NCBI GenBank assembly: GCA_024401365.1
Contig: JAKSLE010000007.1
Span: forward strand, 62,001-126,000
DNA from: Bacteroidales bacterium
GTDB taxonomy: Bacteria; Bacteroidota; Bacteroidia; Bacteroidales; Marinilabiliaceae
DNA length: 64,000 nucleotides
Direction: 5' to 3'
Positions within the stretch are counted from its first letter, which is position 1. Every line of letters begins with the position of its first letter. Shown here one piece after another: positions 18,734-26,930 of the stretch. Both the position numbers and the translations under genes were made by a program. The notes beneath the pieces were generated by a model. That model did not search any database. It worked only from the letters and a program-made list of their open reading frames with translations, and was not told the origin of the DNA.

Positions 18734-19432
18734 ATGGATATTCTTAATAGCATAAATATCGAGAGCCATCTCTTCCAAAAGGTAGCCATCATTGTGTGCC
18801 AAGGACAGATAGCTATCAATGGCAGTATGCATATTTGCACTACCAACGAGACTCTCCACGAAGCTTTGTCTTCTTTGAAACCTTCAGAGGATGTGTCTCT
18901 CAACTATGTGGCCGATTACTTGGGTCGCGCCATATATTTTGCAAATAATAATGCCGACGTCAAAAGCCTTATTATCCACGGAGACAAACAGACGGACATA
19001 GTATTGGAGGAACAACAACTTACATGCCTCTCCCCCATCACTACCGCCTTCCGCGCTATATTGGCCGTGGGCGAGGGTCGTATTTCTATGCTCGATGCCG
19101 TGGAGGATATGCGGTTGGCTAATTACTTCTTCGTGGGCCTCAAACCTTCTTCAGGCTCTTCTATCCGACCTCAGGATACCGTACATAAACTTACAACTGT
19201 CGAAATAGAACGTGGAGATAAAAAAATCGAGACTGTTGCTCTCTTCCTTAGCCGCGAGTCTGCTTTACGCCATGCCAACAATGGCAAAGTACCTGTCTCC
19301 GAAATATCCTTGCCCGAGGCCGCTAAATTGTGGAACTATCAGATGCCTATCTCTATAGAGCCTCATGAGTCGTTCTCTATTACCATAGCCCCAGATACCA
19401 TCCTTCAGGTAGAAATATCTCATAATAACTAA
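18734..19432 (+). CDS. Conserved-looking protein of unknown function
   Basis: 232 residues, no signal peptide or membrane helix. I do not recognise the family. The sequence is a mixed alpha/beta pattern: LFQKVAIIVCQGQIAING at the start, a central VKSLIIHGDKQTDIVLEE, and a C-terminal segment (ALFLSRESALRHANNGKVPVSEISLPEAAKLW) with faint resemblance to SseB-type domains. It sits 9 bp after the phosphatase-like gene and 16 bp before the HAD gene, so it belongs to the same transcript. Confidence 0.7.
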   Translation: MDILNSINIESHLFQKVAIIVCQGQIAINGSMHICTTNETLHEALSSLKPSEDVSLNYVADYLGRAIYFANNNADVKSLIIHGDKQTDIVLEEQQLTCLSPITTAFRAILAVGEGRISMLDAVEDMRLANYFFVGLKPSSGSSIRPQDTVHKLTTVEIERGDKKIETVALFLSRESALRHANNGKVPVSEISLPEAAKLWNYQMPISIEPHESFSITIAPDTILQVEISHNN

Positions 19433-19448
19433 TTTTACCCCCACCATA

Positions 19449-20111
19449 GTGTTCAAAGCTTTCTTCTTCGATATGGATGGCGTACTCTACGATAGTATGC
19501 CTAATCACGAATATACTTGGACTCACTCTTTCGCTGCCTATAATATAGTATTCCCTGCCGAACTGGCTTACATCAACGAGGGACGAACTGGCCGCGGAAC
19601 TATCAACTTGGTAATGAATAAGGAGTATAACCGCGATGCTACCGAGGAGGAGATAGAGGCTATTTATGGTCTGAAAACTAAACTGATGAGGGAGTGCCCC
19701 AAAGCGCCTGTAATGCCAGGCATGCAGAATCTCATAAAAGACCTGCGCGCTAAGGGTATCCAGACTTTCGTCGTCACAGGTAGCAAACAGCCTAGTCTGA
19801 TCGATAAGTTGTCTGCCGATTTTGGCTTTACTAAGGAGTTCGTAGTCTCTGGTGCCGATGTCAAAAAGGGGAAGCCCGATCCAGAACCTTACTTGATTGC
19901 CCTCGAACGCTCAAATCTTATGGCTAGCGAGTGCGCCGTAGTCGAAAATGCCCCCCTGGGCGTACGGGCTGCTAAGGGCGCTGGTCTGTTCTGCTATGGC
20001 GTAAATACTGGAAAACTGACAGATAATTATCTTACAGATGAGGGCGCCGACATACTATACCATTCTACAGCTGAGTTGTGCGCCGATATCACAAAGCACC
20101 TAAATCAATGA
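19449..20111 (+). CDS. HAD-superfamily phosphatase/phosphomutase
   Basis: 220 residues from a GTG start. HAD motifs are clear: FFFDMDGVLYDS (nucleophile and acid aspartates), FVVTGSKQPS (motif II), KKGKPDPEPYLIAL (motif III lysine) and ECAVVENAPLGVRAAKGAG (motif IV). The alpha-helical cap matches the beta-phosphoglucomutase / phosphoglycolate-phosphatase group. The substrate is not readable from sequence. It is the last gene of the long rightward block and overlaps the convergent ABC transporter gene by 23 bp. Confidence 0.88.
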   Translation: MFKAFFFDMDGVLYDSMPNHEYTWTHSFAAYNIVFPAELAYINEGRTGRGTINLVMNKEYNRDATEEEIEAIYGLKTKLMRECPKAPVMPGMQNLIKDLRAKGIQTFVVTGSKQPSLIDKLSADFGFTKEFVVSGADVKKGKPDPEPYLIALERSNLMASECAVVENAPLGVRAAKGAGLFCYGVNTGKLTDNYLTDEGADILYHSTAELCADITKHLNQ

Positions 20112-21780
20112 CCACATCGGCCATCTTGATGGTCTCTTCACTGTGACTTACTATCACAGCGGTCTTGTCTTGTACTATCTTGCGGAACGACCCCAATAGC
20201 GTCTTCCTGGTCTCTCTGTCTAGCGAGGCCATAGGCTCGTCTAAAAATATTATCTGAGCTCGCTCATTATAAAACGATCTGGCTAAGGCTAATCTCTGCC
20301 ACTGCCCTTGACTGAGCATCTCACTGCCTTCAAAAAGATTTCCAAGCGTGGTATTGTACCCCTTGGGTAATCCGGATAACAACGCATCTACCCCAGCATT
20401 TTCTGCCGCACGCCTTACTTGTCCTTCTCTCATCTCTTCTCTCACATTTCCTAACGTGATATTCTCGGCTGCCGAGGTGTTGTACAACATGAAGTCTTGA
20501 AATATGGCCGATACATTGTCCGAAATGTCATTTGCCGAAAAATCGTCTATCGATACCCCGTCAACAAGTATCTCTCCGCTTGTAGGTCTGTATAGACCAC
20601 ATAGCAACTTCACTAGAGTGGTCTTGCCACTGCCATTTGGACCGATCAACGCCACCGTCTGCCCAGGTTCTATCTTGAACGAGATATTCTTTATCGCTTC
20701 TCTCTGGGAGTCTGGATACTTGAAGGATACATTCTTTACCTCTATCCCTCGCTTCATAGGTCGAGGGAACGACTTACCTCCTTTCCCCTCGTCGGGTAAC
20801 GCATAGCGCTTGTCAACTGGTATGTCAAGGTACTCAAAGAGATTCCTTAAATATATCTTGGTGTCTACCAGCGCTGCTACATTGCCCATCAGCCCTTGCG
20901 CAGTGGAGTTGGCTCTTTGTATCGCCATAAAATACAACGCCAATGAACCTGCCGTCAAGTCGCCTTCTATGGCTCGCCATACAACTATCCCCGCTAGCCC
21001 TACTACCCCTATTGTGGATATAACCTGACCTAAGGCTTCTCTCTTTACATTCTTTTCGTACAACTCTTCTCTCTGGCCTCGCAGCGTCTTTTGCAACTCA
21101 TCGTATCTGTCGGAGAATAGTTCTCCTAGTCCAAATAGCCTGACTTCCTTGGCAAATTCCTTGACTGTGAGTATCCTGCTGAAATACGATTTTCTCCTCT
21201 CACTGATGGTCTGCTCTCTCTGAAGATTGAACATGGAGCGCGAGGAGCTGACTTTTATCGCTACCAATGGCAGTCCTATAGCTATTATGGCTATAGGCAT
21301 CGACCAGTGTAATGAGATCAATACCGCACCCAACAACAACCCCGTAATACATTCTTGTACTATGGTGCATAATGAGTATAATACCGATAATGGCTTGCTC
21401 GACGATTCATTTACCGCCCTGAAGTATATATTCTGATACTCCGAGTTCTCAAGCCTCGAGAGGTCCATCATCATCGATTTCTTGTGCATCAGCTTCCATA
21501 TCCTCTCACTTATCCGCGAGGATAATCTCTGTCGCATCACTTGAAGCATGGATGAAGTAACCCCATTGCAGATGAATATGACCGCCAAAATAATCCCAGC
21601 TTGCGCCAATGGCACTATCTCTAACGCACGCTGACCTATCTGCTGCATCGTCACATCTACCATCACCTTCAACGCCCATAGCATTACCACAGGCATCACA
21701 CCTCTGCACAACACAAGAAACCCTACCCCACTGGCTAAGCGTGGTGATGTGGAAAATATCAGTCTCAATGTTCTGCGCAT
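20089..21780 (-). CDS. ABC exporter, fused permease and ATPase
   Basis: 563 residues: an N-terminal six-helix ABC exporter membrane domain (e.g. IAIIAIGLPLVAIKV, GVVGLAGIVVW) and a C-terminal ATPase. Walker A is LIGPNGSGKTTLVKLL, Q-loop FQDFMLYN, signature LSQGQWQRLALAR, Walker B IIFLDEPMASLD, and the switch His in VSHSEET. The signature is SQGQ instead of the more common SGGQ. Exporters of this half-transporter type work as dimers on lipids, peptides or drugs; the substrate is unknown. It is monocistronic. Confidence 0.92.
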   Translation of the reverse strand: MRRTLRLIFSTSPRLASGVGFLVLCRGVMPVVMLWALKVMVDVTMQQIGQRALEIVPLAQAGIILAVIFICNGVTSSMLQVMRQRLSSRISERIWKLMHKKSMMMDLSRLENSEYQNIYFRAVNESSSKPLSVLYSLCTIVQECITGLLLGAVLISLHWSMPIAIIAIGLPLVAIKVSSSRSMFNLQREQTISERRKSYFSRILTVKEFAKEVRLFGLGELFSDRYDELQKTLRGQREELYEKNVKREALGQVISTIGVVGLAGIVVWRAIEGDLTAGSLALYFMAIQRANSTAQGLMGNVAALVDTKIYLRNLFEYLDIPVDKRYALPDEGKGGKSFPRPMKRGIEVKNVSFKYPDSQREAIKNISFKIEPGQTVALIGPNGSGKTTLVKLLCGLYRPTSGEILVDGVSIDDFSANDISDNVSAIFQDFMLYNTSAAENITLGNVREEMREGQVRRAAENAGVDALLSGLPKGYNTTLGNLFEGSEMLSQGQWQRLALARSFYNERAQIIFLDEPMASLDRETRKTLLGSFRKIVQDKTAVIVSHSEETIKMADVVIDLGAL

Positions 21781-21834
21781 ACGCTTTGGTAGATTTTTTA
21801 CAAGGAATAAATCTTAACAATAATCTCTATACTA

Positions 21835-21885
21835 CCTCTATATACTGTCTATATACGCTCTATATAGACAGTATATAGACAGAGG
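21835..21885. repeat. Intergenic repeat copy A with a perfect 18-19 bp hairpin
   Basis: Arms 21838-21855 and 21861-21878 are exact inverted copies around the loop CGCTC; one more pair extends outside. It shares CTATATACGCTCTATATA and ACAGAG with copies at 29312, 43857, 56284 and 61820. There is no T-run, so it is unlikely to be a simple terminator. Confidence 0.75.
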
Positions 21886-21930
21886 CTCTCTATAGAGGTT
21901 AATATAATTATATATTATCCAAATAAATAT

Positions 21931-22944
21931 TCAACTCTCAATGGTCGTCCTGGAGTATGGCGCTACAGTCTGCTCACAGGTTATCCCTTTCAAGAACTTT
22001 CTGTATCCAGCACTGGCTACCATGGCAGCATTGTCTGTCGTATACTTGAAAGGTGGTACATAAACCTTGAACCCTTTTTTCTCTTGCAACTCCATAAAGG
22101 CATTTCTCAACCCACTGTTGGCGGATACTCCTCCCGCTACTGCAAGATGCCTAATCTTCAAATCCTTGGCAGCTTTCAATAGCTTTTTCATCAGTATATG
22201 AATTACCGTAGACTGCAACGAAGCACATAAGTCTGCCTTGTTTTCTTCAATGAAATTAGGATTCTCTTTAATATTATCTCTCAAAGTATAAAGAAACGAT
22301 GTCTTCAACCCCGAGAAGCTGTAGTCGTACCCTTGTATGTTTGGCTCCGCAAAAGCAAAGGCCTTTGGATTGCCTTCTTGGGCTAGTTTGTCTACAACCG
22401 GTCCTCCAGGATACCCCAGATTCATCACCTTGGCACATTTGTCAAATGCTTCTCCAGCAGCATCGTCTATAGTCTGACCTATAACTTCCATATCCATATA
22501 GTCTTTTACAAGGAGTATCTGACTGTTACCTCCCGATACTAGTAGACATAGAAATGGGAATGGTGGCATAGGTTGCGCAGGGTCTACCACAAAATGCGCC
22601 GAAACGTGCGCCTGTAAATGGTTGACGTCTACCATAGGTATCCCAAGGGCCAACGAAAATGACTTGGCAAAGGATGTCCCTACAAGCAACGAGCCCAACA
22701 ACCCTGGTCCTCGGGTAAAGGCTATAGCCGATAAATCGTGCTTCGATATCCCCGCATCCGCAATAGCTTTATCAACCACAGGAATAATATTCTGCTCATG
22801 CGCACGAGATGCCAACTCAGGTACCACACCACCATATCTTAGGTGCACCGCCTGCGAAGCCGTAACATTTGACAATACCTTGCCATCTTCCAAGATAGCC
22901 GCCGATGTATCATCACAGGATGATTCTATGCCAAGAATATACAT
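21931..22944 (-). CDS. tsaD: tRNA N6-threonylcarbamoyladenosine transferase TsaD
   Basis: About 337 residues. I use the ATG at 22944 (MYILGIESSCDDTSAA); a GTG six bases earlier is also possible. TsaD transfers threonylcarbamoyl to A37 of ANN-decoding tRNAs with TsaB/TsaE. Visible are the N-terminal ASKHA motif GIESSCDDT, the metal-binding NHLQAH, the nucleotide loop LLVSGGNSQI, and the C-terminal VAGGVSANSGLR and YTTDNAAMVASAG. Length is normal. Its promoter at 22965-22995 leaves a very short leader. Confidence 0.95.
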   Translation of the reverse strand: MYILGIESSCDDTSAAILEDGKVLSNVTASQAVHLRYGGVVPELASRAHEQNIIPVVDKAIADAGISKHDLSAIAFTRGPGLLGSLLVGTSFAKSFSLALGIPMVDVNHLQAHVSAHFVVDPAQPMPPFPFLCLLVSGGNSQILLVKDYMDMEVIGQTIDDAAGEAFDKCAKVMNLGYPGGPVVDKLAQEGNPKAFAFAEPNIQGYDYSFSGLKTSFLYTLRDNIKENPNFIEENKADLCASLQSTVIHILMKKLLKAAKDLKIRHLAVAGGVSANSGLRNAFMELQEKKGFKVYVPPFKYTTDNAAMVASAGYRKFLKGITCEQTVAPYSRTTIES

Positions 22945-22964
22945 ACTCACTCAAAATAGATATG

Positions 22965-22995
22965 CAAAAATACGATATTCTATTATCTCAATCAA
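22965..22995 (-). promoter_or_regulatory. Promoter of tsaD
   Basis: Reverse strand TTG (22995-22993), 20 bases, TATTTTTG (22972-22965), a full consensus match about 20 bases before the start codon. Confidence 0.6.
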
Positions 22996-23180
22996 ATTTT
23001 CACCACAACACCTCATCAGCACCACCTCTCTTCTAATCCTAACCCACTTTAAATAAAAAGCCTACAACTAAAACCATCTTTTCAAACACATCTATTTAAA
23101 TTTGTATTTTATAAATCAAACACAACAATAAAACCCAACAACATTCTTCAAACCTCCCTCCGAATCTCTCTCTTACAAAA

Positions 23181-23221
23181 TAAAAAAGAACATCAACACG
23201 ATTTCTCGCAAGTTGATGTTC
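23181..23221 (-). terminator. Terminator of the nitroreductase gene
   Basis: Perfect 10-bp stem GAACATCAAC / GTTGATGTTC (23188-23197 and 23212-23221) with a 14-nt loop; reverse-strand transcript continues into TTTTTTA. Confidence 0.8.
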
Positions 23222-23260
23222 CTATTCAATAGTACCGCTTAAGCGCAGTAAAAACTCTGA

Positions 23261-23881
23261 TTACATATAAACCACAGTCTCGCTTATCTCTTTTCTGCTG
23301 AAATGATTTGGCAATGCTCCACCCAACTGCTCGTCAGCAAAACCTAAATCCAAAATCATCAATATCTCTTCGTTCTCTGGCAAACCAAGCCCATCATGCA
23401 TCTTGTCTGGGTCAAAGAAATTAACCCAACAGCTGTTCACTCCTACACTCTCAGCTGCCAAAAGCATATGCGTAGCCACAATAGAGGCATCCTCAATACC
23501 CGAATTGCGCTTCTCTCCTGGATATACAAAAACATTGTCCTTGTCATATGCAACTACCAAACATGTAGGCGCATTATATCTGCATGGTGTGAATTCGTCT
23601 ATCTTTGCCAATTTCTCAGCCGATTGTACCACATAAATCTTCTGCTCCTGAAGATTCTTTGCCGTAGGAGCTACTCGCCCTGCCTCAAGGATAGCATCCA
23701 ACTGCTCCTTGCTTATCTGCTTGCTCGCATCGTATCGCTTACATGAATAGCGATTGTGCACCAATTCTTGATATGTCATATTATCTAGCGATTGATTAGT
23801 TGTTTTTACATCTACATTGCTAGTACAACCTATACCTAGCAACGCACTCATTACTAATACTAGATTACTAATTCTTTTCAT
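23261..23881 (-). CDS. Nitroreductase-family protein with an export/lipoprotein signal
   Basis: 206 residues. The catalytic part is an ordinary FMN nitroreductase: MTYQELVHNRYSCKRYD, AGRVAPTAKNLQEQKIYVV, GIEDASIVATHMLLAAESVGVNSCWVNFFD, LDLGFADEQ. Unusually it is preceded by MKRISNLVLVMSALLGIGC, a signal sequence with an imperfect lipobox, then ~15 linker residues. An internal ATG at residue 35 (MTYQELV) would give a normal cytoplasmic enzyme, but the promoter and the hydrophobic sequence favour the upstream start. Substrates of this family range from nitroaromatics to quinones. Confidence 0.85.
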   Translation of the reverse strand: MKRISNLVLVMSALLGIGCTSNVDVKTTNQSLDNMTYQELVHNRYSCKRYDASKQISKEQLDAILEAGRVAPTAKNLQEQKIYVVQSAEKLAKIDEFTPCRYNAPTCLVVAYDKDNVFVYPGEKRNSGIEDASIVATHMLLAAESVGVNSCWVNFFDPDKMHDGLGLPENEEILMILDLGFADEQLGGALPNHFSRKEISETVVYM

Positions 23882-23901
23882 GTGTCAATTATTTATTACC
23901 A

Positions 23902-23909
23902 CAAATATA
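23902..23909 (-). promoter_or_regulatory. -7 promoter element of the nitroreductase gene
   Basis: Reverse strand TATATTTG, 20 bases before the ATG at 23881; upstream TTG not at standard distance. Confidence 0.4.
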
Positions 23910-23914
23910 AAATA

Positions 23915-23949
23915 AAAGTCGCACAAAAACTATTGTTCCGTGCGACTTT
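23915..23949 (-). terminator. Terminator of leuS
   Basis: 10-bp perfect stem AAAGTCGCAC / GTGCGACTTT (23915-23924, 23940-23949). The T-rich end on the reverse strand serves leuS, which stops at 23973. It overlaps the upstream side of the nitroreductase promoter. Confidence 0.8.
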
Positions 23950-23972
23950 ACTTAAATATTTATCTATTCCGC

Positions 23973-26795
23973 TTAGAATACGATATTGACGATTCTCTTT
24001 GGAACTACGATCAACTTCTTGACTGCCTTACCATCAAGATACTTAGCTGTCTGCTCGTTAGCCATCACCGTCTTCTCAATATCCTCCTTGCTCATATCAG
24101 CAGGCAACTCGATGATGAAACGAGTCTTGCCGTTGAATGATACTGGATATTTGAATGATGAGTCAACGAGGAACTTCTCCTCATGCTTTGGCCACTGAGC
24201 ATCAAGTACTGATGTCTCATGACCGAGACCGTGCCACATCTCCTCAGCAATATGTGGAGCAAATGGAGTAAGCAATACCACGATAGGCTCAAAGATTGAC
24301 TTCTTCTGACACTTGAGTGAAGAGAGCTCGTTCAAGAGAATCATGAACTGAGAGATACATGTATTGAATGAGAATCTCTCAATATCTGCTGTAATCTTCT
24401 TGATAGCCGAGTGCAATGCCTTCAACTCTTCTGGTGTTGCAGCATCTGCTGTCAATCCACCGTCGTATGTTCGCCACAACTTCTGCAAGAATCTGTGTAC
24501 ACCATCGATACCGTTTGTATCCCAAGGCTTAGAAAGCTCTACAGGACCGAGGAACATCTCGTACATACGGAGTGTATCAGCGCCATATCGATCCACAATC
24601 ATATCTGGGTTGACAACGTTGTACATCGACTTAGACATCTTCTCAACTGCCCAACCGCAGACATACTTGCCATCTTCAAGTACGAATTCTGCTGTCTCAT
24701 ACTCAGGACGCCACTTCTTGAATGCCTCAAGGTCAAGAATGTCGTTTGATACAATATTTACGTCCACATGGATAGGTGTCACGTCATATTGGTCCTTAAG
24801 GTTAAGGCTCACGAATGTATTTGTATCCTTGATACGGTATACGAAGTTGCTTCGTCCCTGAATCATACCTTGGTTGACAAGCTTCTGGAATGGCTCCTCA
24901 GTCGAAGCTACTCCCATATCAAACAAGAACTTGTTCCAGAAACGTGAGTAGATAAGGTGACCTGTAGCGTGCTCAGAACCTCCTACGTAGAGGTCAACAC
25001 TCTTCCAGTAGCCATTAGCTTCTTTCGACACAAGTGCCTCCTCGTTCTTGTTGTCCATATAACGGAGGTAATATGCACTTGAACCAGCAAAGCCTGGCAT
25101 TGTATTCAACTCAAGTGGGAATACAGTCTTGTTGTCGATAAGCGACTTATCCACAATCTTGCCATTCTTCTCGTCCCATGCCCATACCTGAGCACGACCG
25201 AGTGGTGGCTGACCGTCTTCTGTTGGCTTATATTCTGAAATCTCAGGAAGCTCAAGAGGCAACTTGTCTGCAGGTACCATATATGGCATCTCATCCTTGT
25301 AGTATACAGGGAATGGCTCACCCCAGTAACGCTGACGAGAGAATATTGCATCGCGTAGACGGTAGTTAACCTTAACACGACCAAGATTATGCTCTTTTAC
25401 ATATTTCTTTGTAGCTGCAATGGCTTCCTTTACTGTAAGTCCGTTTAGTGAGAAGTCAATATAAGGCTTTACACCTGCACGTGGAGAGTTGCTTACAATA
25501 CCCTCCTTAGCATCGTAGCTCTGCTCACTTACATCAGCACCCTCGATAAGTGGGATAATAGGCAAGTTGAAGTGCTTAGCGAAAGCATAGTCACGACTAT
25601 CGTGTGCAGGAACAGCCATAATAGCACCTGTACCATAGCCTGAGAGTACATACTCACTTACCCAAATTGGAATTGCCTCTCCTGTAAATGGGTTAATAGC
25701 GTAAGAACCTGTGAAAACACCTGTTACCTTGCGGTCCGACATACGGTCGCGCTCAGTACGTTTCTTCACGTATGCTATATATTCCTCTACCGCAGCCTTT
25801 TGATCAGCAGTAGTAACTTGCTCTACATAATCACTCTCAGGTGCAAGAACCATGAAGGTAACACCAAACATAGTGTCCGCACGAGTCGTGAAGATAGTGA
25901 ACTTAACGTCTGAGTCCTTTACAGAGAACTGTACCTCCGTACCCTCTGAACGTCCGATCCAGTTCTTCTGTGTCTCCTTGATAGACTCACTCCAGTCGAT
26001 AGTCTGAAGTCCATCAAGCAAACGCTGAGCGTATGCATTGACTCTCAAGCACCACTGACGCATCTTCTTTTGAACTACTGGGTAGCCACCACGTACTGAC
26101 ACACCATCAACGACCTCATCGTTAGCAAGTACAGTACCAAGTTTTGGACACCAGTTTACCATTGTCTCACCAAGGTAAGCCAAACGGTAGTTCATCAGTG
26201 TCTCTTGCTTTTTCTTCTCGTCCCATGAATTCCACTCAGATGCAGTGAATCTCAACTCCTCACTCTGTGCTACATCAAGCCCAGGATTTCCTTCTGTTTC
26301 AAAGTGCTTAACAAGTGTCTCTATCGGAAGTGCCTTCTGCTCTTTATTGCAGTAGAACGAGTTGAACATCTTTGTAAATGCCCACTGTGTCCACTTGTAG
26401 TATATAGGATCACATGTGCGAACTTCACGACTCCAATCAAAGCAGAAGCCTATCTTGTCAAGCTGCTCATGGTAACGGTTGATATTCTGGTCTGTTGTAA
26501 TGGCAGGATGCTGACCTGTCTGGATAGCATACTGCTCTGCTGGCAAACCATAGGCATCATAGCCCATTGGGTGCAAAACATTATAACCACAAAGACGCTT
26601 GTATCTAGCAAAGATATCACTGGCAATGTAGCCAAGTGGGTGACCTACATGCAATCCTGCTCCCGATGGATAAGGGAACATATCAAGTACGTAGAACTTA
26701 GGACGCTTCTCATCCACATCTACCTTGTAAAGCTTATTGTCAACCCAATACTGCTTCCAGCGGGTCTCTATATCTTTGAAGTTGTAATCAGCCAT
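23973..26795 (-). CDS. leuS: Leucyl-tRNA synthetase
   Basis: About 940 residues. I use the ATG at 26795 ([17 protein letters not shown]), the usual start of this enzyme, rather than the one 15 bases upstream. The HIGH motif is in [20 protein letters not shown], the CP1 editing domain occupies roughly 225-430 ([38 protein letters not shown]), and KMSKS is in [14 protein letters not shown]. The insertion before KMSKS ([12 protein letters not shown]...) is typical of Bacteroidota LeuRS. Monocistronic, own promoter and terminator. Confidence 0.97.
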   Translation of the reverse strand: MADYNFKDIETRWKQYWVDNKLYKVDVDEKRPKFYVLDMFPYPSGAGLHVGHPLGYIASDIFARYKRLCGYNVLHPMGYDAYGLPAEQYAIQTGQHPAITTDQNINRYHEQLDKIGFCFDWSREVRTCDPIYYKWTQWAFTKMFNSFYCNKEQKALPIETLVKHFETEGNPGLDVAQSEELRFTASEWNSWDEKKKQETLMNYRLAYLGETMVNWCPKLGTVLANDEVVDGVSVRGGYPVVQKKMRQWCLRVNAYAQRLLDGLQTIDWSESIKETQKNWIGRSEGTEVQFSVKDSDVKFTIFTTRADTMFGVTFMVLAPESDYVEQVTTADQKAAVEEYIAYVKKRTERDRMSDRKVTGVFTGSYAINPFTGEAIPIWVSEYVLSGYGTGAIMAVPAHDSRDYAFAKHFNLPIIPLIEGADVSEQSYDAKEGIVSNSPRAGVKPYIDFSLNGLTVKEAIAATKKYVKEHNLGRVKVNYRLRDAIFSRQRYWGEPFPVYYKDEMPYMVPADKLPLELPEISEYKPTEDGQPPLGRAQVWAWDEKNGKIVDKSLIDNKTVFPLELNTMPGFAGSSAYYLRYMDNKNEEALVSKEANGYWKSVDLYVGGSEHATGHLIYSRFWNKFLFDMGVASTEEPFQKLVNQGMIQGRSNFVYRIKDTNTFVSLNLKDQYDVTPIHVDVNIVSNDILDLEAFKKWRPEYETAEFVLEDGKYVCGWAVEKMSKSMYNVVNPDMIVDRYGADTLRMYEMFLGPVELSKPWDTNGIDGVHRFLQKLWRTYDGGLTADAATPEELKALHSAIKKITADIERFSFNTCISQFMILLNELSSLKCQKKSIFEPIVVLLTPFAPHIAEEMWHGLGHETSVLDAQWPKHEEKFLVDSSFKYPVSFNGKTRFIIELPADMSKEDIEKTVMANEQTAKYLDGKAVKKLIVVPKRIVNIVF

Positions 26796-26827
26796 AATTG
26801 GTATTTTCAATTATTTATATTCGGGCG

Positions 26828-26858
26828 CAAAATTAGTGAAACATTGCAACTATAACAA
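26828..26858 (-). promoter_or_regulatory. Promoter of leuS
   Basis: Reverse strand TTG (26858-26856), 20 bases, TAATTTTG (26835-26828). Full consensus, about 33 bases before the start. Confidence 0.65.
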
Positions 26859-26872
26859 ACTTAACATATAAT

Positions 26873-26904
26873 AAAAACGGCTACACTTGCTTAAAGTGTA
26901 GCCG
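26873..26904 (-). terminator. Terminator of the GH31 gene
   Basis: 11-bp perfect stem (26878-26888, 26894-26904), 5-nt loop, then TTTTTAT on the reverse strand, 27 bases after the GH31 stop codon. Confidence 0.85.
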
Positions 26905-26930
26905 CTATTTTATATTCTTACCTGACTAAA

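Larger units (their letters stand above)
22945..23260. other. 316-bp AT-rich intergenic region
   Basis: Contains the tsaD promoter (22965-22995) and the nitroreductase terminator (23181-23221). Between them (about 22996-23180) I see no ORF, repeat or hairpin worth naming. Confidence 0.6.

Noticed and set aside
20089-20111. Frameshift or truncation at the HAD/ABC transporter junction
   Set aside because: Both proteins have normal C-termini; it is a simple 23-bp convergent overlap.
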